From Chloromonas sp. AAM2 (Eukaryota > Chlorophyta > Chlorophyceae > Chlamydomonadales > Chlamydomonadaceae), in assembly GCA_004335635.1 (NCBI GenBank), contig QAXH01006077.1, forward strand, positions 20,869 through 84,868: 64,000 nucleotides of DNA. The letters run 5' to 3'. The notes beneath the pieces are model-generated. The model was not told where the DNA came from and searched no databases. It saw only the letters and a program-made list of their open reading frames with translations. This document shows positions 1-10,600 of the stretch, piece by piece. Position numbers and translations under genes: made by a program. Within the stretch, counting starts at the first letter, position 1; the number at the start of each line of letters is the position of its first letter.

Positions 1-56
1 TCCAGTTTGATGGTGCAGGCCATCAGTGTGTGGATGTGGACCGTTCAAGTGAATAT

Positions 57-76
57 GTTGTTGTTGTTGTTGTTGT
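57..76. repeat. (TTG)n microsatellite
   Basis: Uninterrupted GTT/TTG trinucleotide run of about seven units. Confidence 0.9.
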
Positions 77-227
77 CTTGTTACATCCGTGTCGATGCGC
101 GCAATGCGCATAAGGTTTGCGTCTCGCAACACAGGGACAAAAAAACTCAAAGTCAATCAATATGGGTCATAAAGCAAAAAGTCATAATAATGCAGGAGCC
201 TGGCAGTCAGTGGCAGAACAAGCTATA

Positions 228-277
228 TCTTCCAAAACACCACCTGAAATGCTATCTTCCAAAACACCACCTGAAAT
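228..277. repeat. Short tandem duplication
   Basis: Two adjacent copies of a unit of about 25 bp reading TCTTCCAAAACACCACCTGA plus AATGC. The first copy starts at about 228 and the second at about 253. Confidence 0.75.
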
Positions 278-504
278 GCGGCCAGGTGTCATAGGTCGGC
301 CACCAGATTGGTTGATATGAGAGCAAATTTTGTGCAGTAGGTGCAGGTTGAACCATTAAGGCACAAACCACACTCGTGCATTGCGCCTTACCTTGTGTAT
401 GCCCTGGTTTAGCTGCAATTCTGGTGTTGGCTTGCTTGCAGGCTAATCACTATGCCTTGCTCCACCCGCAGACAAAGATTGCCATAAAATGTGGTTTGGA
501 CCGA

Positions 505-522
505 CCCTAACCCTAACCCAAC

Positions 523-556
<34 letters not shown>
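505..556. repeat. Interstitial telomere-like array (CCCTAA)n
   Basis: About nine units of CCCTAA, with variants CCCAA, CCCCTAA and one CCCTAAA, read on the plus strand. The G-rich strand is therefore TTAGGG-like. The orientation is that of a left chromosome end (C-rich strand running 5' to 3' from the left), yet about 500 bp of other sequence lie further left, so it is interstitial in this assembly. It lies 78 bp beyond the last recognisable splice donor of gene A. Chlamydomonadales are known to differ in telomere motif (TTTAGGG, TTAGGG, TTTTAGGG), so the TTAGGG form is compatible with this group. Confidence 0.9.
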
Positions 557-633
557 CATCATGTGTGTCGTCTTGCATTTAAAATGATTTGCCACGTTGT
601 TGACAAAATACGCACATGTCTTCCACCAGTTAC

Positions 634-3600
634 CTGGCAAAGCTCCTTGTGCTGCCGAACAGTCCTTGCTAGCCTGCTGGTAGCCCGGACGTGCAGGTGA
701 GGGAGCAGGCCGCACCCTGGGCTCGTCAATGGACCCAGTCTGGCTGTGTTGAGCAGGGTCATCCTCGGAAACACTGGGCATTGGGCCAGACACAGGGCTT
801 GACGACTGGTCACAACTCCGACGGTTGAAGCTGTCGTGTGACCATAACGAGAAGTGTGACTGTGGTGAGAAGGGCTTGGTGCAAAAACCGCCATGCTTGA
901 TGTGCAAGCCACTGCTAGAGTGTTTATCATTACCCACTACAAATCCTGTGGATGCCCGGCGCGCCATGCTCTTGTGCGCAAAGGGCACAACACTTTCAGA
1001 CTCAGAAGCCTGGTTCTGCATTGGGTTACTTGTGACGCAATGAGAAAGGCGCCTTGTGCTGGGCCGCACAGTGATGTTGGTGGATTCGGGTGACGTGGGT
1101 GTGGGGCTCAGCGGTGCAGGTCCAGTGGCAGGGTTCACACTGATGGGCGCAGGGTCTACGCACATGGGTGTACAGTCACGCTGCGGGGCCGGTGGCGCAA
1201 GCTCCACTGCAGCTAGCAGCGATGCTGGTGCCTGATCAGGTTGCACGGGCTCAGATGATGACGGCGCAGGGCGAACTCCTGATGCCTGACTGCCTGGCGC
1301 AGCGCTCGTCATCAAGTGTGACGCCTGTTTTTGGCATGTGCGCACGTCTACCAGCAGGAGGTCCTGTGTGTGATCAATTGAGCAGTGCACCTTGTAAAGA
1401 GATTGAGCAAAGGGCCAAGGCAAGGGCACGGCTCAAAACATCATTTGATACGATTTGACGCAGTACAGTTCGAGATACAGACACTATGAATACCATACCA
1501 ACAAGGCTGCAAGCTGAACCCTGTGCTCAACCCCAACCCACCAGCTGCATCTCCTGGTATCCAGCAGGCAGGGGACAACGCCGCAGATTGGACTGACCAT
1601 GCTTTTGCTCCGGAACTAGCAGGCCCAGCTCCTGCGAACAGCACACGCACAATGTGCAAGGCAAGCCAATCTAACCACTTGTCAGGCACTGACGCAACAT
1701 CTCAATGACACCCTCCCACATCCTGAAGCCGTGATGTATCAATGCAAGGCAACAGTAACAAGAGCCCTGTTGCAAGCTCCTCGGCCTGTTGTTGCTCGCC
1801 TGTCATACTGGTAATCATCTCGGCTCTTCCCACACATCCGCTTCCTCCAGGTTTTGCGCGAATCGAACTTACCAGCCCTCTGAGGTGGCTCGACGCTTTC
1901 TCGTCTGACCGCAGCGTTATGTCCACGTTGTCGCGTGCATGCAATGCCATCTCGCGCCTTGATAAGTTAACTGCAAAATCAGCGTCATAAGATGAAGGCG
2001 ATGGATCACGCTTAAGATTGCGATACCGCATGATCCAATGACGCACGCAAATGTTTTTGACAGGAGCTGTGCGTCAAGCACACCGCCTGGTCTATGTAAG
2101 CCTTCCTTGCCATGTGTCTTACCTCCCTCCTTGTCGAGTCCCGTGGCCGCCCAATGTCGCATGGATGCGATAGCCGTTGCCATGTCTGCCACGCCGCAAC
2201 TGTATGTGCGAGGAGTGACTCCGGCTGCAGCTACCGATCGGGGCGGCTTCCACTGTCGATGAAGCAGCAAGACTGCCCAAACCTCGACAAAACCAGGAAC
2301 GGCCTCCTTCACATCAGTCGATACAGATACCGGTGAGTATCCAATCACCGGTTGATCCACTGCGGGCTTGACCGGCTGAAATGCCTTCAGGGCCTTGCTT
2401 GCACGTGCGGAATTCGCTGGGCTACTGGGCGCGCTGAGCGTGAACAGGGGGCTGGAATGCTGCGGGAGAGTGTGCACGGCACCGGTATCGCTCTGCACAG
2501 CGGATGAAGATTCGAAAGGAGAATCCGTTGGCATGGCTGCAGATGGGAATGTTGAAGAGGCTGGAGTCAATCGCTCAGTGGGTCTGGATTCAGGCGAGCC
2601 AATCTGCATTGCTGTCTGTGGCAAACCGACATGAGGCGATAGGCTGGAGCAAAAAGACTTCCATTGCTTGAGCGTGCGTTCAGAGAACGAAGCTGCACGT
2701 CGAGGCGCTGCTGACTTGCCGGATCGCATCAGAGCAGACTTGGGAAAAGAGATAGAAGTATCAGAGGGTCCGTGCTCCAACAATGCTGGCGACGGCGGCT
2801 GCGATTGGCTGCTTGCCATTGACTCCCTGTCAGGCGAGACCTGATGGCCAATCATTGGCGAGTGACCCGAAGATGACGAAAGCGATCTTTCAGTAAGCAT
2901 GAATGCGAACGAGGAGGCGGGAGAATCAGATGCAGAAGTACCGTTGTTGCCAGAAGCCAGCATGTCCCAGCCAAATGTGATGGATGCAGCACGCGCTGCT
3001 TCGCGTAGCTGCACGAAATGCGACCGCCTGTACATGCTGCTTGCCAGCTGAGCACATAGACGGGCTTCTGGGGAAAGACGCCCTGAGCCGCGTAAAGCAA
3101 TGCTGCCGGTAGCGAGTGGAATCATATTGCTCTGCGTTGCGGCTGAGAGCGCGGCCGCTTCAGCGCTTGGCAACGGGAGCGGGTTTGTCGGCTGCCTGAC
3201 AGCCATAACTGGCAAATCGGGACCCACATCCGCTGATGCTGCTGCTGCTGTTTTTTCAGATAACTCCTGCACTATGAATCTGTTCAGCATCGCGCTGGGG
3301 CGCAATGTCTGCGTGACAACATCTCCAGCACCTGGCTGCACGCCGCCTACTGTCCGAGTCCGCAATTGTGACCCAGCCATCAGAATGACTGCAGTGTCGC
3401 TCGCTGAAAGGGTGCCTGGCGCATCTGCAGGGCTGGGTTGCTGTAGGACATCATCACGATTTGAGGCAGCCTTGCGCTGGTGAAAACAGACAGGCATCTG
3501 TGCACAGCCTTGCAGTGGCAAAGTCGACTCCATGCCCGGATAAGATTGAGCCATCACTGGCCAGCTGCTGCTGCCTGCCAGGCCAGGCCAGGTGGCTGGT

Positions 3601-6600
3601 GCCCAGCTGAGATATGCCATGGGGCTGCTGGGGAGCCGTAGGCGTGATGCCAGCTGATGCGCCGCCGCAGCGGAGACTCCAGCGCATGGAGTTGCCAGGC
3701 CCAACGTGCATGCAAACGCTTCTTGCGCAGGGTGGTGCAATGGGCTGCTGCTGCTGCTGCTCGAACCAAAAGTCTGATATGCTGAAGCCGCTTGCACTTC
3801 TACACTAGCGGCTGCAGCCTCAAGGGCTTCAACCGCCTTGCTTAGCAGGGCACAGAACGCTTGCAGGCAGGCGGCCATGACCTTCAAAGTACGCAGAGCA
3901 AGCAGAATGGACAGCCGTACGATGCCAACCCAGGATAGGATGCGCCTAAGTGGCCAGTGCGGCTGAACGCGGGCAGCAGTTGTTAGTGCTGTTAGGCTGT
4001 TCATGGGTCTTTCCCTCTGCACAGCAACAGTCCATGCGCTACTGGGGGAGGATGAGCCCACTGTAGACAATGGCGATTGTAGCGAATCCTGCGACCTTTG
4101 TTCCACAGCTGTATGTGAAGCCTCAACGCCCGAAGCAAACATGTGTACTGCTTCTGTGGCAGTGAGAATACGCTGGCCAATCACCAGCTCTACCCCGGAT
4201 TGTGCCACGGCGCAGAGCACGATCCGTGCAACAACCAGTAGCTCTGCAGTGGCACAGTAGCTGAGCAGGGTCCTGGCAAGGTCTGCCCACGCAGTCACTT
4301 GCTGCTGTTGAATTGAACCAATCACTAGTGTGCCGTCAGCAGCATTGGCCATGTCGGTTGCTGTGCTGCTTTGCTGGTTATGTGTGGAAGCAAAGAAGCC
4401 CTGCAGCTGTGGCACTGTGTCCAGCAAGAAACACAGGTCTGCCACCAGTGGTTGTAGATGCTGGCGCCACACCGACCACACCACNNNNNNNNNNNNNNNN
4501 NNNNNNNNNNNNNNNNNNNNNNNNNNNNNNNNNNNNNNNNNNNNNNNNNNNNNNNNNNNNNNNNNNNNNNNNNNNNNNNNNNNNNNNNNNNNNNNNNNNN
4601 NNNNNNNNNNNNNNNNNNNNNNNNNNNNNNNNNNNNNNNNNNNNNNNNGCAGTCTCAAGGGTGAGAGCAGGCACATGCAGCCTGCATAACGGCAAGTTTG
4701 CATGCAACAGTGTTTGAACACAGGATGTGTATTCCATTTCATCGTATGCAATCCACAGAGTTTAAATATACCGTGAAGTGCTCTGGCAAGTCAAAAGCTA
4801 GCTCTTTATCTGCAATGCAGCAACTGTTGAATTGCCCATCACTGCCCTGTTTTAGCAACTCTTGAGCTCGTACCTGGCCAGGCCCACAGCTGCTGGTCCA
4901 AGGGGCACTCCCTCCACCACATGGTGCTCAGCAGCCGACAGCGGGTCCAAAGCACAGACCTGGTCCACAACGGGCATGCCAGCCCTACACAGCACCATCC
5001 TGACAAAGCCACCTGCCAGCTGCTGCGCCACTTCTGGTGTAGCCGCGTCCCCAAGTTGTTGCACAGCAGCAAGGGCGACTGGTATGACTGAAGGCTGTCC
5101 TGGTGCAATGCAGACAGGCAGTACCAGCATGGGGCACTGGCTGGGCTGCACCTGCATGCACAGCTGAGGTATTGCAATTTGTGCTGCTTGCGTGCTGCCG
5201 CCTGCAACTGCACTGCTGCCGGGTGAGGTGACGTGCACTGCCAGGCTAACCTGAGTACCATGACCTGGTGCTGCTGGTCTGGTCAGTGCAGTGATCTCGT
5301 CACCGAGTTTCGACAGCAAACCATCCTGAAGATTGGGCTGGGTCGCATGTCCACCATCTGCTGTGTTGTCATCAGCAGGTTTGTCTGTCACAATGTTCAT
5401 ATCTGGAAACACCACGAGGCTGGCCAAAAGCTGAATGCAGCCTCTGACACACAACAAATCCGCCTGTGACGCCGATCCTGGCAAACAATGCGGGCCTGCT
5501 GCCAGCAGAGCACGGCCCACGGCGTCTGTCAGAACACTTGCAAGGTCGCTGGCTGCTCTGTTGTGCAACTCCACCTGCATTTGCAAACACATGGCTTATA
5601 GAGACTGGAAGTAATGCAAGACAAAGCCTTTTGCTTGGCGTCATTGCCTTGTTGATAGCAAGCTATATGCGTTGGCTACTGTGAGCGTTCTTATGCAGTT
5701 TAGGATTTGAATTGTGCATTGCACACAGTAGACCCTGCATTGTGATAGGAGGTAAGCGCTGCTACTACCACAGCAAGAAGTAGCCTGTATTGTGCTGGAC
5801 AAAGCCACATCATAACTGGTCCTATGATACAGCAAAGAGGAACGGTCTCCGTGTTCATCTGGCAGGTACGCAAGATACCCCACCTTGCCGCTGCAGTAGG
5901 CCCTGTGCAAGCGGGAGGTGTAGAGCACACTGCGTCGCTTTGGAGGCTTGGCTGTCCCGCTCAGCAAGGGGCAGCCATCAAGCAGCCCACCATCACTGTT
6001 GATCATGTTCAAACCATCTGAAGTGCTGTCAGGCACAGGCGAGCTGCAAGGCAATATGGCTGCAGTCTGTGCCTCAGAACCATGAGCCATGCGTGAGCAA
6101 GCCTGTTGCCTTGATGCAGTGCGTGCTGCGTCTGCTGCCATGGCCTCTGCCATCAGCAACCCCAAGTCAATGGCAAAGCGGTTGAGACTGTCGGTGTTGG
6201 TGTTGGTGGCTGTGACCATGTCGCATGTGCGTGGGGTAGCAGAATCCCAAGTGCCTGCAGGAGACGCGACTGCACACGGATGATGCAGATCTTGTTGCGG
6301 ACCTGCAGCTCTGCTGGACCAAGTCCACGACTGCGATCCAGAGGCGGTTGCCCGCGGCGATGACAATGGTCCCGGAAAAGGCAGAAAGGTGGTGCGAAGA
6401 GAGGTCGTCAAAGGAGGGTGAGGCGTGCCGGAGTTGTGGCTGTGGTAGTTGCAGCGCTGCAAATCGTGATCTCTTTGGCACGTTGCGCTGGGAATCTCGG
6501 CTGAAATCGCGCCCGCATCAAGTTTTGAATAGTGCAATCTGCTGCTAGCTTTACCCTTGCCTATATCTGAGCAAGGCTGGCTGCCTTGGGAGCACATGGG

Positions 6601-6909
6601 ATTGTTGGATCTGAACAATGAAGGCGAGACCTGCGACCTTCCAGGTGTGTCAGCGCCAGACCCGCTCCAGAGGGACAACATGCTGGCTGCTGACCCGCTC
6701 GCTGCCCTTGTGTAAAGCTGAAACTGGGATACGCTGCTGGGTGGAGTTGCTGCCTCAGATCTCGTGCGCTCGTGTGCGCGGCGCTTGGGTCCCAGCCTAT
6801 GGTGTGCAAGCCACCATACCCAAGAGGCCGCACAGAAGCAGAGCGTTGCAAAGAAGACTGCGGTGGATGCCTCTGACGCGTGAGGTACAAGGAATTCATC
6901 GGGCTGCAT
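634..6909 (-). CDS. Gene A: unrecognised membrane-anchored protein, paralogue of gene B, 3' part missing
   Basis: Exons on the minus strand: 5884-6909, 4874-5574, 2123-4681 (contains the N gap 4485-4648), 1873-1970, 1542-1631, 634-1363. The start is the ATG at 6907-6909. It opens with MQP like gene B and is followed by a hydrophobic, Trp/Cys-rich segment at residues 15-35, a likely single membrane anchor. Conserved blocks shared with gene B are PKRRSVLYTSRLHRAYCSGK at the end of exon 1, LTDAVGRALLAAGP in exon 2, VWRQHLQPLVADLCFLLDT in exon 3, VPGFVEVWAVLLLHRQWKP at the end of exon 3, LLVPEQ in exon 5 and DVRTCQKQASH in exon 6. Intron phases match gene B. The frame cannot be followed through the gap, whose size is probably not exact (gene B has about 280 nt there). 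Exon 4 is inferred from splice sites and phase only; its protein is not similar to gene B exon 4. Exon 6 ends in a good phase-1 donor at 633, but no following exon is visible. Function unknown. The gene may be truncated or a pseudogene. Confidence 0.7.
4485..4648. other. Assembly gap in gene A exon 3
   Basis: 164 N. The equivalent stretch in gene B (about 9650-9930) is longer, so the gap size is probably an estimate. Confidence 0.99.
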
Positions 6910-7631
6910 GGTACCGGAACCCTTGTGTCAGTCAGCTTGGAAGCCCTGCGCGTTGGCGTCGCACAGAAGCACTTGCAACCTTTTGGTGGTAGTCTCAAGC
7001 TGCGACCCACTCCAAACAGCTGCGCCAGGGATCGTCAAGGTCTGGAATCATAAAGACGACGAACCTTGTTGGAATACAGGGGAAGGTCTGGGGCTTCCAA
7101 AACCCACGTAGGCAGTCAGGAAGACCCTAGCGCATGAAGTGATGCGATGAATCTCAACAACCACGCGAGAGTTACGCAAGGGTTTTCGGAGCAGCATGTG
7201 CGTCCATTCTTTCAGTGGAACACAACAAACATAGAAGTGTTGACAGACTTGAATACCATCGGCCGCTCAGCACACTTCTGCAAGTCGACACACTTGCGTT
7301 TGAAATGGGATAGGCGGGCAAACCGCACTTGTGAAAACCACAAGGAAACCACGTGCCGGCAACACCCTATCTCATCGTGTTGTCTCGCCATCTGCACAAC
7401 GCAACTTACAGGCGATACCAATGACATCGCCCCAATCGCAGTTAGAAGCCATAGACCTCAGCATCAGTGACGTCACCATGTTGCCAGCCAGCGGCGCCAC
7501 TTTGCAATCGTGTTGACCAGCTCGCGCGGCAGGCTGCTTCTGCAATCACAGCTGCAGCAGGTTGCAAGAGACAGTTTTAAAAGCAGGCATCCAGCCGCCC
7601 GTGAGGTTCCGGCAGTGAGGGTTCCGACACC
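6910..7631. promoter_or_regulatory. Shared intergenic region between divergent genes A and B
   Basis: Only 722 bp separate the two start codons, so both promoters and both 5' UTRs must fit here; a bidirectional promoter is inferred from the layout. A TTTTAAAA tract at 7575-7582 lies about 50 bp upstream of the gene B ATG and could be a TATA-like element. No transcription start can be fixed from sequence alone. Confidence 0.5.
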
Positions 7632-10600
7632 ATGCAGCCAAGCGCGGCCAGCGTCGCGCAGCTTGAGGATGAGATCTCCGCCAGTCTTCTATTCACCTGC
7701 TTCTGCATTTGCGTGGCCTTTTGGGCGTGGTGGATCACATGCAACGGCCCAAACCCCAGAGGCTCAAGATTTGATGACAATCGTATGGCGGCAAAGGCAG
7801 CGCCTGCCACCAGAACCCGTTCATCGCAATTTGAGCCCGATGCAGCGGCCCCTGCGGCTTCAGCCGACGACTTGCCACGTCTCAGAGAGCACAACTCACT
7901 GATGCTTCCACAAGGCAAGAGCGGTATTGATCGCCTTCCAGCCATGTTCAACTCATCTGACCGTCTCTCAAGCAGTCGCTCACCGTGCCGGGCGACGACA
8001 GCGCAACCTGGCGCTAATCAGCACACCTCCGCGTGCTTCAACAGCCCACTAGCAGCTTTCCCGCCCACCACGCTGGATCGCAGGCGATGTGCTACGCACA
8101 GCGCTTACAGCACCAGCCTGCTAGCATCCCCGCTGGCCACTGCACTTCACACTAGCTTGTTCGCCTGTGCACAGTCCATCCATGGCACCCCAGGTTGTCA
8201 GACCTGGCCAGACGCATCTGCCCGTGCGCTGGTAAAGGCGCACAGTGTACAGCATTTTACAGCATGCCAACCTCCTCTGCTCTCACATTCATTTTCAGCA
8301 CCAGCTTGTGCTTTGGATCTGACCAAGAGCCATGCAGCCAGTGAGCGCATCGCCAAGCGTCCAAAGCGCCGCAGCGTGCTGTACACATCACGCCTGCACA
8401 GGGCCTATTGCAGTGGCAAGGTGGGGTCCTGGTTGCATGCTCTGGTACGTTGCTAAAGTTAGCATAGCCGTTCACACGTCCGCCAGGCCGTGACTTGTCT
8501 TGACAGGTACATTTTGTCTTAACAAACTCTGCAGCTCTGTGCTGAGACGTACGCTGTTGGGCAAGTTTTGTGACTTGCAAAGCTGCATCTACACAGCTTT
8601 GTTTGGCCCTGGTGTTGCATCATGGCAGGAAGTTGGCCATGTATCATTTTGCATGCAGGCTGAGCCACACACACAAGCCGCCTGTGACCTGGCTCATGCC
8701 CTGACTGATGCCGTGGGCCGCGCGTTGTTGGCAGCAGGGCCACGTGCATGCACCGGCTCTGGCTCACAGGCAGACTTGCTGTGTGTGAAGGGCTGCATTC
8801 AAGTTCTGGCTAGTCTCGTGGTGCTGCCAAGTGCGGATGGCACGCCAGTGCTCCCATGCCCAGCTTCTCCTGCTGATGGCATTACTGCAATTCCTCTTGC
8901 CGCAAGCACCAGTCCTGCAAGCACCACCTCAATTACTGGGCGTGCAGGGCTTGAGGCAGCTCTGTTGTCATGCCTTAAGGAGGAATTAAACGTTTTGACG
9001 GGCCCTACGGCACCTGGCCATGGCATGCAATTGGATATGTCAGTGCAAGTCAACCCTTCCTCTCTAGCAACGGCAGACTGCACCAGCACACCATCAACGG
9101 CGAATCGCAGCGACAGCATTTTCCTGCCGCCACGCATTAATGTTCAGGCACAGCCAGGTAATTGTCCCATGCTGGCACTGCCTGTCTGCATTGCAGCAGG
9201 ACAGCCTTCAGTCATACCAGTCGCCCTTGCTGCTGTGCAACAACTTGGGGACGCGGCTACACCAGAAGTGGCGCAGCAGCTGGCAGGTGGCTTTGTCAGG
9301 ATGGTGCTGTGTAGGGCTGGCATGCCCGTTGTGGACCAAGTCTGTGCTTTGGACCCGCTGTCGGCTGCTGAGCAGCATGTGGTGGAGGGAGTGCCCCTTG
9401 GACCAGCAGCTGCGGGCCTGGCCAGGTGCGAACTCCAGAGTTACTAAAACAGGGCAGTGGTGGGCTATTCAACACTGTTGACGATTTTGCTTTTGACTTG
9501 CCACGGTACCGGCTTAGCACTTCACGGTATATCTAATCTTGTTAGATTGCATATGCTATATTGGATTACACGTGCTGTATACAAACACTGTTGCATGCAA
9601 ACTTGCCGTTATGCAGGCTGCATGTGCCTGCTCTCACCCTTGAGACTGCCGGGCAGCCCACCACTGCAGCGTCAGTTGGTACCGTGGAAACCATGCAGCT
9701 GCCCTCCTCCCTGCAACTGTACGTGCTGTCAGAGCCGCCACGTGCACCAACGGGTGAAGGGCTAGCAGCTGGCGGTAGCACCACTGTACAGCAGCAGCCT
9801 GCTACTCAACTGCTGGCAGCCAGCCAACTGATGCTTGCACCCACGGACGTGGCTGAAGAGCTGCAGGCAATGGCAAAACGTATGCTACAAGCGGTGCTGG
9901 CAAACAGCAAAGAGCATAGTGTTTGCGACGTGGTGTGGTCGGTGTGGCGCCAGCATCTACAACCACTGGTGGCAGACCTGTGTTTCTTGCTGGACACAGC
10001 ATCACAACTGAGGGCTTGCCTGGCTTCCACATTTCACCATCAAGCGGACACAACAGCTAACACAGGTGCCAATGGCAACAGCAGCGCAGCATCGGCAGCA
10101 ACAGCAAGCACCAGTCAGCAACAGCAAGTGACTGCATGGGCAGGCATTGCAGCAAGCTTGCTTGACTATTGCGGGGTGGAGCAGCTCTCATCTGTTGCGG
10201 CTGTCTTGTTAGGCACAGTTGCAAGTTCAGGAATCCAACTCACCATTGGATCACGTAGCATCACTGCTACTGAGGCACAGAAGCTGTTCATGCCAGGAGG
10301 TCAGCTTTCAGGAGGAAATGCGGGCTCAACAGCGTCAGAAAGCAGCATACACTCTGCAGCTCAGCCAGGAGTTACTGGTGAGCAATGGGAGACACCCAAG
10401 TCGATTCTTTCCCAACAGGACTTGTTTTCGTCTGTCAGTGAAATCGTTGTGCCATCTGCAGCTGGAGGTCATGTCCACGGCATCACAAGCGACGACTCTG
10501 ACGAAGGTTCGCCCTCCCACGGCAGCCCTCACAAACACCAGACGCCAGCCATAGCCCTGTTAGCCGTGGCGGCAGCTGGCGCATGTGCATTGTTTGTGAC

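Larger units (their letters stand above)
1..504. other. Left edge, no gene seen
   Basis: I see no convincing exon here on either strand. If gene A followed gene B, its exons 7 and 8 should lie here or further left, but no similarity to the gene B exon 7 protein could be found. The stretch holds a short (TTG)n run and an imperfect tandem copy of a CTTCCAAAACACCACCTGAA-type unit around 228-277. Confidence 0.6.

Noticed and set aside
505..556. True chromosome end
   Set aside because: The array is short, degenerate and followed on the left by about 500 bp of non-telomeric sequence, so it is interstitial as assembled.
443..1429. One 328-residue minus-strand protein running through the telomere-like array
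   Set aside because: Comparison with gene B shows a real exon only from 1363 to 634, with splice sites at both ends. The rest of the frame, including the telomere-derived Gly/Val/Arg-rich tail, is read-through.
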